Part shown: in pieces, positions 10,916-18,683 of the stretch
Position numbering within the stretch: the first letter of the stretch is position 1
Layout: each line of letters starts with the position of its first letter
DNA from: Candidatus Methylospira mobilis
GTDB lineage: Bacteria; Pseudomonadota; Gammaproteobacteria; Methylococcales; Methylococcaceae
Direction: 5' to 3'
Length of the DNA: 64,000 bases
NCBI RefSeq assembly: GCF_009498235.1
Contig: NZ_CP044205.1
Span: 1,641,389-1,705,388, forward strand
The notes under the pieces: model-generated
What the model was told of the DNA's origin: nothing
Database searches by the model: none
The model's input: the letters and a program-made list of their open reading frames with translations, nothing else
Position numbers and translations under genes: made by a program

Positions 10916-10945
10916 TAGGCGAATAAACCGGCGCTTACCGAAAAA

Positions 10946-11827
10946 ATGAAGTATAATCAATCGATTATCAGCCCGCTTGATATGAGTGGCCCCGATGGAT
11001 TCGAGCGTGAATTTGAATTCAATGCACGGGATTTCGGAGAGATAAAAAAGCTGATCTACGAAAGAGCCGGTATTTCACTGTCGGATAGTAAGCAGAGTCT
11101 GGTGTATGGTCGTTTGGGGCGCCGATTAAGAGCGCTGGCCATGAGTACATTTTCCGAGTATCTGGCTTACCTGCTCTCGCATGAAGATGAATGGCAGTCG
11201 TTTATTAATGCATTGACGACCAATCTGACCTCTTTTTTCCGTGAGCCTCATCATTTTCCGATACTTGCCGATCATGTAAAAAAGCTGGGCAGGGGAAAAC
11301 AAATCAGTTTATGGTGTTCTGCAGCCTCTACCGGAGAAGAACCCTATTCCATGGCCATGAGCATGGTTGAGTTATTCGACAGTTACAGACCGCCGGTACA
11401 AATTGTGGCGACCGATATCGATACTCGCGTATTGGAAACAGCGCAGCGAGGCGTGTATAGTATCGACCGTATCGAAAAAATGTCGCCGGTGCAGGCCAAG
11501 CGTTTCTTTCTGAAAGGAAAGGGGGGTAACGAAGGAATGGTAAAAGTGCGTCAGGAATTGATAGACATGATTACTTTCCGTCAGTTGAATCTTTTGGATA
11601 ATGTCTGGCCGGTTCGCGGACCTCTCGATGCGATATTTTGCCGCAATGTAATGATATATTTTGATAAAATAACACAGAAAAAAATTCTGGATCGTTTTGT
11701 GCCGCTAATGGCGCCGCATGCGCTGTTATTTGCCGGACATTCCGAGAGCTTTGTGCAGTTGACCGATGCATTCAGCTTGCGGGGTAAAACCGTATACGAG
11801 CTCAAGTCAGCGGAACCAAAAAAATGA
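10946..11827 (+). CDS. cheR: Chemoreceptor glutamate methyltransferase CheR
   Basis: CheR methylates receptor glutamates using S-adenosylmethionine and drives sensory adaptation. The 293-residue protein has the N-terminal helical domain, the signature LTTNLTSFFREPHHF, the SAM-binding motif WCSAASTGEEPYS and the CRNVMIYFD strand. The docking pentapeptide it would recognise is present on the neighbouring chemoreceptor. Length is typical. Confidence 0.96.
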   Translation: MKYNQSIISPLDMSGPDGFEREFEFNARDFGEIKKLIYERAGISLSDSKQSLVYGRLGRRLRALAMSTFSEYLAYLLSHEDEWQSFINALTTNLTSFFREPHHFPILADHVKKLGRGKQISLWCSAASTGEEPYSMAMSMVELFDSYRPPVQIVATDIDTRVLETAQRGVYSIDRIEKMSPVQAKRFFLKGKGGNEGMVKVRQELIDMITFRQLNLLDNVWPVRGPLDAIFCRNVMIYFDKITQKKILDRFVPLMAPHALLFAGHSESFVQLTDAFSLRGKTVYELKSAEPKK

Positions 11828-11881
11828 CGTTTTGCCAACTTACGACGAACATGCGATCCATAGTAAGCAAAGTGTCGGTTC

Positions 11882-12466
11882 ATGCTGGCTAATACGCTTT
11901 ATTTCGACCGGACTCACGGTTGTGATGCGGTGAAAATATTGCCTGGGCAATACTACGTCAGCGATAAAAACATATTAATTGGCACCGTCTTGGGTTCCTG
12001 CGTTTCGGCTTGCATACGGGATCGTGTTGCCGGTATCGGCGGCATGAATCATTTTATGCTCCCGGATTCCGGCGACGTTCATAATCCGATTTCCGAATCT
12101 GCACGCTATGGCGCATATGCCATGGAATTGCTGATCAATCAGTTGATGAAAATGGGGGCTGTCAGGGGTAACCTCGAAGCGAAAATTTTTGGCGGTGGCA
12201 ATGTGCTGCAAAACTTTTCTACTCTTAATGTCGGAGAGAGGAATGCGATTTTTGTGAAAGACTATCTTAGCAATGAAGGTATTCGCGTTCTTTCCGAGGA
12301 TTTGATGGATAGCTGTGCTCGCAAGGTATATTTTTTTCCACAAACGGGACGTGTTCTGGTTAAACGCCTCGCTACTATCGTTCCATCTATCGTCAACATA
12401 GAGAAGGATTATGCGGGCACATTTAAACAAAAAGACCAGCATGCCGGAGACATTGATTTGTTTTGA
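11882..12466 (+). CDS. cheD: Chemoreceptor glutamine deamidase CheD
   Basis: CheD deamidates receptor glutamines to glutamates. The 194-residue protein shows the catalytic Cys-His-Thr set: TVLGSCVSAC (Thr and Cys) and GGMNHFMLP (His). The C-terminus AGDIDLF resembles the C-terminus of the unknown protein at 3704. It lies between cheR and cheB, so all three receptor-modifying enzymes are encoded together. Confidence 0.95.
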   Translation: MLANTLYFDRTHGCDAVKILPGQYYVSDKNILIGTVLGSCVSACIRDRVAGIGGMNHFMLPDSGDVHNPISESARYGAYAMELLINQLMKMGAVRGNLEAKIFGGGNVLQNFSTLNVGERNAIFVKDYLSNEGIRVLSEDLMDSCARKVYFFPQTGRVLVKRLATIVPSIVNIEKDYAGTFKQKDQHAGDIDLF

Positions 12467-12482
12467 TCGGGAAAGCGGCTAG

Positions 12483-13559
12483 ATGAAAAAAATCAAAGTG
12501 CTAGTTATTGATGATTCTGCGCTGATACGCAGTATCATGAAGGAGATTATTAACTCTCAGCCCGACATGGAAGTGGTGGCGGTGGCGCCGGATCCGTTGG
12601 TGGCAAGAGATTTGATAAAACAGACCAACCCTGATGTGTTGACCCTGGATGTCGAAATGCCGAAAATGGACGGTCTCGATTTTCTGGAAAAACTGATGCG
12701 CTTACGCCCGATGCCGGTGCTTATGGTGTCTTCACTGACGGAGCGCGGCTCCGAGATCACACTGCGCGCGCTGGAACTTGGTGCGGTAGATTTTGTTACC
12801 AAGCCCAAGATAGGCATACAGTCCGGCATGTTGGAATATACGGACCTGATCGCGGAAAAGATCAGAGTGGTGGCTAATGCCCGCATTGTGCGCAGGCATG
12901 TGGAAAGCCAGGACCAAAAGAATGTGCTGACAGCTCCCGTCGCATCGCGAGGTCAATACAACAGCAGTGAAAAGCTGATCATTCTGGGCGCCTCAACCGG
13001 CGGTACGGAAGCCATTAAATCCTTTTTATTGCAGATGCCCCTGGATTGTCCGGGCATATTGATTGCCCAGCATATGCCGGAAGGTTTTACTCAGTCTTTT
13101 GCCAAGCGTTTGAATGGCTTATGCAAGGTAGTGGTTAAAGAAGCCGAAGACGGCGAACGCATTCTGCCGGGACATGTGTTTATCGCGCCCGGTCACTCTC
13201 ATCTGCTGCTGGCGCGCAGCGGTGCGAATTATGTGACAAAACTTGACTCCGGCCCGCCGATTAACCGTCATCGCCCTTCTGTCGATGCCTTATTTTATTC
13301 CGCTGCTGAAAATGCCGGAAAAAACGCCGTAGGCGTGATCATGACAGGTATGGGGAAGGACGGTGCGCTTGGTATGTTGGCGATGAAGAACGCAGGCGCT
13401 TACAATTTCGCGCAGGATGAAGCAAGCTGTGTCGTTTACGGGATGCCTAGAGAAGCCGTGCTACAGGGCGGTGTAGATGAGGTCGTATCTCTGGACGAAC
13501 TTCCCGAGCAGGTACTGAATTATCTGGTGACGCATGGCAACCCTGCATTGCGTGTATAA
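12483..13559 (+). CDS. cheB: Chemotaxis methylesterase/response regulator CheB
   Basis: CheB demethylates and deamidates receptors when its receiver domain is phosphorylated by CheA. The 358-residue protein has an N-terminal receiver (VIDDSALIR, phospho-Asp in [16 protein letters not shown]), a linker, and a C-terminal esterase. The esterase has the catalytic Ser in GASTGGTEA, His in AQHMPEGF and Asp in MTGMGKDGA. The ATG at 12483 begins 16 bases after the cheD stop. Length and order are normal. Confidence 0.97.
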   Translation: MKKIKVLVIDDSALIRSIMKEIINSQPDMEVVAVAPDPLVARDLIKQTNPDVLTLDVEMPKMDGLDFLEKLMRLRPMPVLMVSSLTERGSEITLRALELGAVDFVTKPKIGIQSGMLEYTDLIAEKIRVVANARIVRRHVESQDQKNVLTAPVASRGQYNSSEKLIILGASTGGTEAIKSFLLQMPLDCPGILIAQHMPEGFTQSFAKRLNGLCKVVVKEAEDGERILPGHVFIAPGHSHLLLARSGANYVTKLDSGPPINRHRPSVDALFYSAAENAGKNAVGVIMTGMGKDGALGMLAMKNAGAYNFAQDEASCVVYGMPREAVLQGGVDEVVSLDELPEQVLNYLVTHGNPALRV

Positions 13560-13592
13560 ATTTTACGGCATCCGGAAAATTATGGAGTAGTA

Positions 13593-13991
13593 ATGGCCGC
13601 AGATCCGAATCTAAGATTCCTTGTTGTCGATGATTTTTCTACCATGCGGCGCATCGTGCGCAGTCTGCTCAAGGAGCTGGGTTACCTGAATGTTGAAGAG
13701 GCTGAAAACGGTCAAGCAGCGTTCTCCAAGCTCCAAGGCGGTGGTTTTGACTTTGTAGTTTCAGACTGGAATATGCCGGTTATGGACGGCCTGGAATTGT
13801 TGAAGGCCATTCGGGCTGACGCTGCACTCTGCAAAATTCCGGTGTTGATGGTTACGGCCGAGGCAAAAAAGGAAAATATAATTGCCGCCGCACAGGCCGG
13901 AGCGAACGGTTATGTGGTCAAGCCATTTAGTGCGGCTACCCTGGACGAAAAGCTGAACAAGATTCTTGAGAAGATGGGGAAGGGTGGGTAA
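13593..13991 (+). CDS. cheY: Chemotaxis response regulator CheY
   Basis: A 132-residue receiver that is closer to enteric CheY than the copy at 4273: [21 protein letters not shown], phospho-Asp in [11 protein letters not shown], switch Thr in MVTAEAK and [10 protein letters not shown]. It is the likely flagellar switch-binding CheY because it sits directly before cheZ, as in many gammaproteobacteria. GGAG lies about 7 bases before the ATG. Confidence 0.96.
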   Translation: MAADPNLRFLVVDDFSTMRRIVRSLLKELGYLNVEEAENGQAAFSKLQGGGFDFVVSDWNMPVMDGLELLKAIRADAALCKIPVLMVTAEAKKENIIAAAQAGANGYVVKPFSAATLDEKLNKILEKMGKGG

Positions 13992-13992
13992 C

Positions 13993-14637
13993 TTGGAAAC
14001 TCAAGTCTCAGAAATCCAGGAAAACATCAGCAACGACGAGATGCTGATGCGTATAGGGCGGATCACTCGCGATTTACATGATAACCTGCGTATATTGGGT
14101 TATGACACCATGCTGGAAAAGGTCGCATCGGAGATTCCTGATGTCAGGGATCGTTTAGGCTATGTGATTCAGATGACCGAGCAGGCCGCGCAACGCGTGT
14201 TGAACGCAACTGATTTGTGTTCGCCGTTGCAGGATCAAATCATTAACGGTAGCGGCGATCTATTGGAAGAGTGGAACGCCCTGTTATCCAAACGTAGCCA
14301 GTATACGGCGCATAAGGATCTGGCAGAGAAAACCATAGCATTTTTGAGCGCTACGCAAGCGGATGCACAACTTACGCGCCAACAATTGGTTGAGATTATG
14401 CTTGCTCAGGATTTTCAGGATCTTACCGGGCAGGTCGTCAAACGCATTACTCAGCTGGCGCACGACATGGAAACCCAGCTGGTAAAGCTACTTGTTGATT
14501 TTGCCCCGGAACTTTCTGCGAAATCGGAATCTGGGGATAGCCTGCTGAACGGTCCGCAGGTTGCTACTAGCGGAAAAACTGATATAGTGACCAATCAGGA
14601 GCAGGTAGATGACCTGCTGGAAAGTTTGGGGTTCTGA
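13993..14637 (+). CDS. cheZ: CheY-phosphate phosphatase CheZ
   Basis: CheZ dephosphorylates CheY-P. The protein of about 214 residues has the long helical hairpin with the catalytic segment AQDFQDLTGQVVKRI, which contains the acidic residue and Gln that place the attacking water. The C-terminal peptide QVDDLLESLGF matches the CheY-binding tail of enteric CheZ. The start is probably TTG 13993, one base after the cheY stop with GGGTGGG just upstream; GTG 13984 overlapping cheY is the alternative. Confidence 0.94.
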   Translation: METQVSEIQENISNDEMLMRIGRITRDLHDNLRILGYDTMLEKVASEIPDVRDRLGYVIQMTEQAAQRVLNATDLCSPLQDQIINGSGDLLEEWNALLSKRSQYTAHKDLAEKTIAFLSATQADAQLTRQQLVEIMLAQDFQDLTGQVVKRITQLAHDMETQLVKLLVDFAPELSAKSESGDSLLNGPQVATSGKTDIVTNQEQVDDLLESLGF

Positions 14638-14742
14638 ACGGTAAAGTTGTTCCGGTTAGGCTATTTGCCGGCGCTATCCGTGACTGAGCGTTGATGGTGT
14701 GGAAGTATCCGTAAACGATAAACCAACTGAAGGAGAGGCAAA

Positions 14743-15198
14743 ATGCAAATTAAAACTGCTGTGTTTGGCGAGCTGTCGATTGATCCGTCTACCGTTATTA
14801 CGTTCGATAACGGTCTGGCCGGTTTCGAAGACTCCAAACGTTTCACTCTATTTCATAAAGAAAGTGAGGATAAATCTGTTTCGGCAGCTTTCTGGTTGCT
14901 GCAGTCCGTAGAACGGCCGGAGTTGCATTTTTCCGTAGCTGATCCAGGCGCTTTTGGTTTTAATTACAGTTTTAAATTGACGGATGAGGAAGTTGCTGCA
15001 TTGGGGAACGGCTCACCTGATGATGTAATCGTTCTGGTTCTATTGTTCAAGGATGAAGCTGGAAATGTTAATAGCAATATTAAATCGCCATTGATAATCA
15101 ACACCAAAACTCTTAAGGGTTTGCAGAAAGTACTGGTTTCTGTAGAGCCGACATTGACCATTGTCGAAACCAGGCCGGTGCTCGGGTTTAACGCATAG
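14743..15198 (+). CDS. fliW: Flagellar assembly factor FliW
   Basis: FliW binds the translational regulator CsrA and antagonises it, coupling flagellin availability to flagellin synthesis in bacteria where it has been studied. The 151-residue product fits the family: VITFDNGLAGFEDSKRF near the N-terminus, a long beta-rich core, and SPLIINTKTLKGLQKVL near the C-terminus. GAAGGAGAGG gives a strong ribosome site. No csrA is visible here; elsewhere fliW is often beside csrA. It is the last gene of the flagellar/chemotaxis block. Confidence 0.88.
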   Translation: MQIKTAVFGELSIDPSTVITFDNGLAGFEDSKRFTLFHKESEDKSVSAAFWLLQSVERPELHFSVADPGAFGFNYSFKLTDEEVAALGNGSPDDVIVLVLLFKDEAGNVNSNIKSPLIINTKTLKGLQKVLVSVEPTLTIVETRPVLGFNA

Positions 15199-15620
15199 GG
15201 ACGACTGTGCAAGCATAAGTTGCCGCGGCCAGTGTAGCGAAAGTTTTTGGCAAAAGGAAGCTTATGCGCATTTTTTTGGTTAATTACATAGTCAATTACG
15301 CGTATCGGCATATAAACCCGCGCTTAAGATAAATATGTAAGTGTCTACTCGGAAAGGGAAGCCCAGCGGTTTCCCTTTCGCGTGTTGGGAGCCGTTTTCG
15401 CAACAGGATCTGTCAGTTAAGCTTTGAATGATGTTCTGTGGCCCAACCCCGTATTGCGGACGGGTAGGGCGGGCGGAAGCGATGCATGAAACTGAAAATA
15501 CTAAGGTACTTGCAGTTTCAGGGGGCATTGCTTACCCCGGTTATAAGGGGGCAGACGATACATACCCCGGAGGCCTCCTATAACGCAGGAGGCTTTAGGG
15601 ATTTAGCTTGGTGCTGTGAC
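15199..15620. other. Intergenic region with hairpins, no gene seen
   Basis: This region lies between the convergent fliW and lipoprotein genes. It contains a 9-bp hairpin GAAAGGGAA/TTCCCTTTC (15352-15379), a hairpin GAAACTG/CAGTTTC near 15487-15520, and GCCTCCT/AGGAGGC (15573-15593) followed on the + strand by TTTAGGGATTT. The last may act as a terminator for fliW. No csrA-like or tRNA sequence was found. Confidence 0.5.
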
Positions 15621-16007
15621 TTAATGTGGTTCTACCGAGTGCGGCGATTGCACACCCGGCTGTACAGCTGTAGTTGAGGTGCGTTTTGCTTTCGCGGGGT
15701 GATAAAGTTTCTTTCTGATGGCATCAGTAGTTTTGTTAATGGATATTAACCTGCTGTTTATCTGTCTGAACTCGTTTTGGGTTTCTGTCTGAACGGATAG
15801 AATATTATGTTGAACAGCAGCCAGATGTTCGTTCAAATCAGAATCAATCTTTTTAACATCAGAACTGACATTGGTGATATTGCCTTCAGCAGTAACCACC
15901 CTGTTTTCCAAGGCGTGAACCCTGTCCTGTAACGCATTAAGTTTTTCCTGGGAAGCGCAGCCGACGGCGCCCAAAAGAAAAAGGATTACCAATGAAAGTT
16001 TAAACAT
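15621..16007 (-). CDS. Small coiled-coil lipoprotein
   Basis: A 128-residue product with a signal peptide (MFKLSLVILFLLGAVGC) ending in a lipobox (GAVGC, mature Cys17). A heptad-patterned coiled coil of about 80 residues follows (LNALQDRVHALENRV and onward), then a basic, Ser/Thr/Pro-rich tail. It resembles Lpp-like or OprI-like envelope lipoproteins in build but not in specific sequence. GGAG lies 9 bases before the ATG. No partner is suggested by the neighbours, which are fliW (convergent) and transposon debris. Confidence 0.75.
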   Translation of the reverse strand: MFKLSLVILFLLGAVGCASQEKLNALQDRVHALENRVVTAEGNITNVSSDVKKIDSDLNEHLAAVQHNILSVQTETQNEFRQINSRLISINKTTDAIRKKLYHPAKAKRTSTTAVQPGVQSPHSVEPH

Positions 16008-16367
16008 GCATGTTGCTCCTCAATAAATTGATAAAACACGGTCTTTCAGAAATAAGCCTCTGTCAACATACGATATTCCAATAACAGGGTTACCGATGAC
16101 TTAATGTTGAACGCTTAATATATTGAAAGCTGGACGATACAAGGCTGTGTCTTTACCCGGACGTTGCTCCTAGCCTAGAATGGCATTATACAACAGCAAA
16201 ACTACCCAATGTATATAGGTATATAATATATAACCGGTATACATGGTATGTTCCCGCTGGTGCGCATGTCAATATGAGGTTTACCATTCAGCTATGGGTA
16301 GATAAAAAAGTAACTGTTAAGAAACACTTGCCAAGTTGTTGACAATCAACGGTGTTTTAAAGTGGTT
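16008..16367. other. AT-rich intergenic region with long dyad
   Basis: No gene seen. It holds a 36-bp imperfect AT-rich palindrome (16209-16244, annotated separately). A TATAAT on the minus strand near 16185 could be a -10 box for the lipoprotein gene, though its -35 is poor. Confidence 0.4.
16209..16244. repeat. 36-bp AT-rich imperfect palindrome
   Basis: The arms ATGTATA and TATACAT flank an inner near-palindrome GGTATATAATATATAACC. It could be an operator or a transposon-end remnant; nothing in the sequence decides between these. Confidence 0.4.
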
Positions 16368-16691
16368 TTAAGCGCTTTGTTCGGCAGCAACCAGCTTCAT
16401 ACCCAGCTTTTCAGCTCGCTGCGCAAGCTGCCGCACAGCTCTTTCGCGATAGCGTTCTTCATAGTTCTCCTGACGCTGATCGGCATATTCCCCGCCCTTG
16501 GTCAGCATCGCATAGATCAATCTCGCCTGCTTGTGTGCCGCCGCTGTCACCGCCCTGGCTTTGTCCATACGTGCGCAAAGGCGCTTAAAACAAGCACCCA
16601 AGGCCGATTTGCTGCTGCGTAACCCGGAAGCTGCCCAGTCGTAGCGCTTGTGCCGCCCGCTGTTGGCATAGTATTTGGTTTTACCTCTCAT
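16368..16691 (-). pseudogene. IS110-like transposase, C-terminal fragment
   Basis: The 107-residue reading frame looks like the C-terminal part of an IS110/IS1111-group transposase: a WAASGLRSSKSALGACFKRL segment, then AHKQARLIYAMLTKGGEY and YEERYRERAVRQLAQRAEKL. The catalytic N-terminal DEDD domain is missing. It abuts a second, different IS110-like end at 16692, so the region is a pile-up of element remnants rather than one intact insertion. Confidence 0.6.
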
Positions 16692-16825
16692 TTACACAGC
16701 GGCTGCCGCCACGGAATAATCGGGCTGAAATTCGCTTTCGTGTGCCAGCAGCGCCCAAACAATGCGGGCATTCTTGTTGGCCAGCGCCACCGCTGCGATA
16801 TTCTTGTTTTGCCTGTCCACTATCC
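16692..16825 (-). pseudogene. Second IS110-like transposase C-terminal remnant
   Basis: On the minus strand, a 43-codon stretch ends at TAA 16694-16692 and reads NKNIAAVALANKNARIVWAL followed by LAHESEFQPDYS. This is the typical final segment of an IS110-family transposase. At about 16823 the frame meets a stop and the sequence switches to IS3-family coding sequence in another frame, marking a recombination junction. Confidence 0.6.
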
Positions 16826-17224
16826 TGCATCACTCGGCAGAGCACGGTCACTGGATACGTCTTCTGTTGCGCCTGAATAAACCCGTACTTTATTCGGCTT
16901 CTTTCGCAAAGAAGACTGCGGCCTTTTTTAAGATTTCACGCTCCATGCGTAATTGTTCAATTTCCTTGCGCAAACCAATCAACTCGTCTTGATCCGCCAG
17001 ATTCAAACCGGAATGGGTCACGGTCGGTTTCTCACCAGTAGGCTTTCGTTCCGCTCGCACCCAACGCCCCACGGCGCTTAACGATATTTCCTGATGATCT
17101 GCAGCTTGCTGCTGGCTGTAGCCTTTTTCAAGGACCATCCTCGCGTTTCAAGGACCAGCCTCGCGGCATCCTGCTTAAATTCCAGACTGTATTTGGGGCG
17201 CTTGTGTTTTGTCGCGTTTGTCAT
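16826..17224 (-). pseudogene. IS3-family element fragment, orfA frameshifted and orfB truncated
   Basis: orfA would begin at ATG 17224 (MTNATKHKRPKYSLEFKQDA), carries a helix-turn-helix segment (SLSAVGRWVRAERK) and the leucine zipper KEIEQLRMEREILKKA, and stops at 16890. A 20-base tandem duplication (GCGAGG-TGGTCCTTGAAA in two near-identical copies near 17139-17178) shifts the frame after ARLVLE, so orfA is broken. The orfB start (KYGFIQAQQKTYPVTVLCR) follows but is cut after about 22 codons by the junction with the IS110 remnant. Confidence 0.8.
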
Positions 17225-17567
17225 GGTCACCTCTGCTGACAGTATAAAATCTGTTTTTAGAAGTGTCCGGGCTTATTAAACCATTACATATTGTCGGTCT
17301 TTTGGTGTTATATTTATTATAAAAATAATATTAATTTATAATATAAATGTAATTATTGTACGCGGGAAGTTTGTCTCCGGCGTTTGAAGTGGCCGGTTGT
17401 TTTTGGTTGACGGTTTTTTGTTGCAGGAGCGGGATGGAAAAGCGCTGCAACGATCGTCAGTGCAGGTAGAGTTTTTTGTCGCGCGGCGTAACGAACCCGC
17501 GGGAAAAGGCGTTATGGCTATTTTCGGCGAGGAATTCTCGAACAAGTCATTTTTAATGTATCCGAAT
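17225..17567. other. Intergenic region, AT-rich, no gene seen
   Basis: It lies between the IS3 remnant and the end of the acyl-CoA dehydrogenase-like gene. 17290-17350 is very AT-rich. Reading frames here only run antisense into the neighbouring gene and match nothing I know. Confidence 0.5.
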
Positions 17568-18683
17568 TCACATCTTCCGCCGGTAGCCATCGCCGCTGCC
17601 CAAAAGCGCGGCTATGATGTTTTTCTGGATTTCCGAGCTGCCGGAAAACAATCGTCCGCCGAGTGCATCCTGCACCAGGCCGGCCAGCCCGTTTTCTGCG
17701 ATCAACCCCGAAGCGCCCATAATCTGCACGGCATCAAGGCTGGATTGCAAAAATGCTTCGGCGGCGTACAGTTTGGTCTGGGCTGCGGCGAGGGTCAGGC
17801 GTTGTCCGGCATCGCATAGGCGTGCGCATTCGCGCAGCCACAAATCCACCGTATCAAGCCGTAATTTCATTTCCGCCAGCCGATGGGCAATGGCCTGATG
17901 TTTGCCAAGGTGAACGTCGCCGGAGCGGCGCGTGCGGCTGTATGCCACAGTTTGCTGTAGTTGCCAGTCCATGATGCCGGAGATTCCGGCGAACACGAAA
18001 GCGCGTTCGAGTTCCAGCGCCCTCTGCATGATCATGGCGCCGGAGCCGGGTTTTCCCAGAAGGCGGTCCTTGCCGATCGGGCAGGCGTCCAGTGTCAGGT
18101 TGCCTGTGCTGCTGCCGCGGCAGGTTTGCAAAGCGCCTACACCGGAGCTGCGGCATCCAGGGTCGTTGCTGGAAACCAGGAATGCCGTTATTTGGCCGTT
18201 CAGTTTTGCGTATACCACCAGCCAGTCCGCCATCGGAATGTTGGTGATATAGGACTTGCTGCCGCTTAGCAGAAACCCATCCGCGACCGGATCGGCGCGG
18301 CAGGTCATTGCCTGCACGTCGGAACCGCAGTCCGGTTCTGTAATGGCGTGTCCGGCCAGCAGTTCACCATGGATCAGTTGCGGCAATAAGCGTTCGCGCT
18401 GCGCTGTGTTACCGTGGTGGAGTATGGGGAAGACCGCGCCCCAAAGATGCGCGTTGATTGCCAAAACCAAGCCGGTGTCGCGACTGGCCGTCCCGAGTTG
18501 GCGGTGAATTTCGCAGAGTTTGCCGAAACCGTCGCCGTACCCGCCGTAAGCTTCCGGCAGGGCGTGGCGTAAAATTCCGCTGGAAGCCGCGGCGTGGAAG
18601 CGGGACAGTAAATCCGCTTCGCGGTATGAGCCGCTGAAAGGAGCGGCCGGCAGATCGGGCTTGGCAGGGTTTTCAGCGCTCAT
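17568..18683 (-). CDS. Acyl-CoA dehydrogenase-like flavoenzyme (possible prolyl-ACP dehydrogenase)
   Basis: A 371-residue FAD-dependent acyl-CoA dehydrogenase fold protein. It has the middle-domain motif HAITEPDCGSD, LSGSKSYITN and the C-terminal QIMGASGLIAEN. At the usual catalytic position of medium-chain enzymes (YEGTSEIQ) it has FSGSSEIQ, so that Glu is missing. A Glu near residue 226 in LELERAFVFAG matches the alternative base position of isovaleryl-CoA dehydrogenase, and prolyl-carrier-protein dehydrogenases such as PltE/PigA are reported to be of that type. ATG 18683 overlaps the stop of the adenylation gene (TAATG), so translation is coupled. The context points to oxidation of a carrier-bound aminoacyl group. 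Confidence 0.85.
   Translation of the reverse strand: MSAENPAKPDLPAAPFSGSYREADLLSRFHAAASSGILRHALPEAYGGYGDGFGKLCEIHRQLGTASRDTGLVLAINAHLWGAVFPILHHGNTAQRERLLPQLIHGELLAGHAITEPDCGSDVQAMTCRADPVADGFLLSGSKSYITNIPMADWLVVYAKLNGQITAFLVSSNDPGCRSSGVGALQTCRGSSTGNLTLDACPIGKDRLLGKPGSGAMIMQRALELERAFVFAGISGIMDWQLQQTVAYSRTRRSGDVHLGKHQAIAHRLAEMKLRLDTVDLWLRECARLCDAGQRLTLAAAQTKLYAAEAFLQSSLDAVQIMGASGLIAENGLAGLVQDALGGRLFSGSSEIQKNIIAALLGSGDGYRRKM

Noticed and set aside
14642..14665. TAAAGTTG with downstream GCCGGCG before fliW as a sigma-28 promoter
   Set aside because: The spacer is 17 bases instead of about 11.
15480..15600. c-di-GMP riboswitch in the hairpin-rich region after fliW
   Set aside because: The conserved core segments of the GEMM class are not present, and no downstream gene on the + strand would be controlled.
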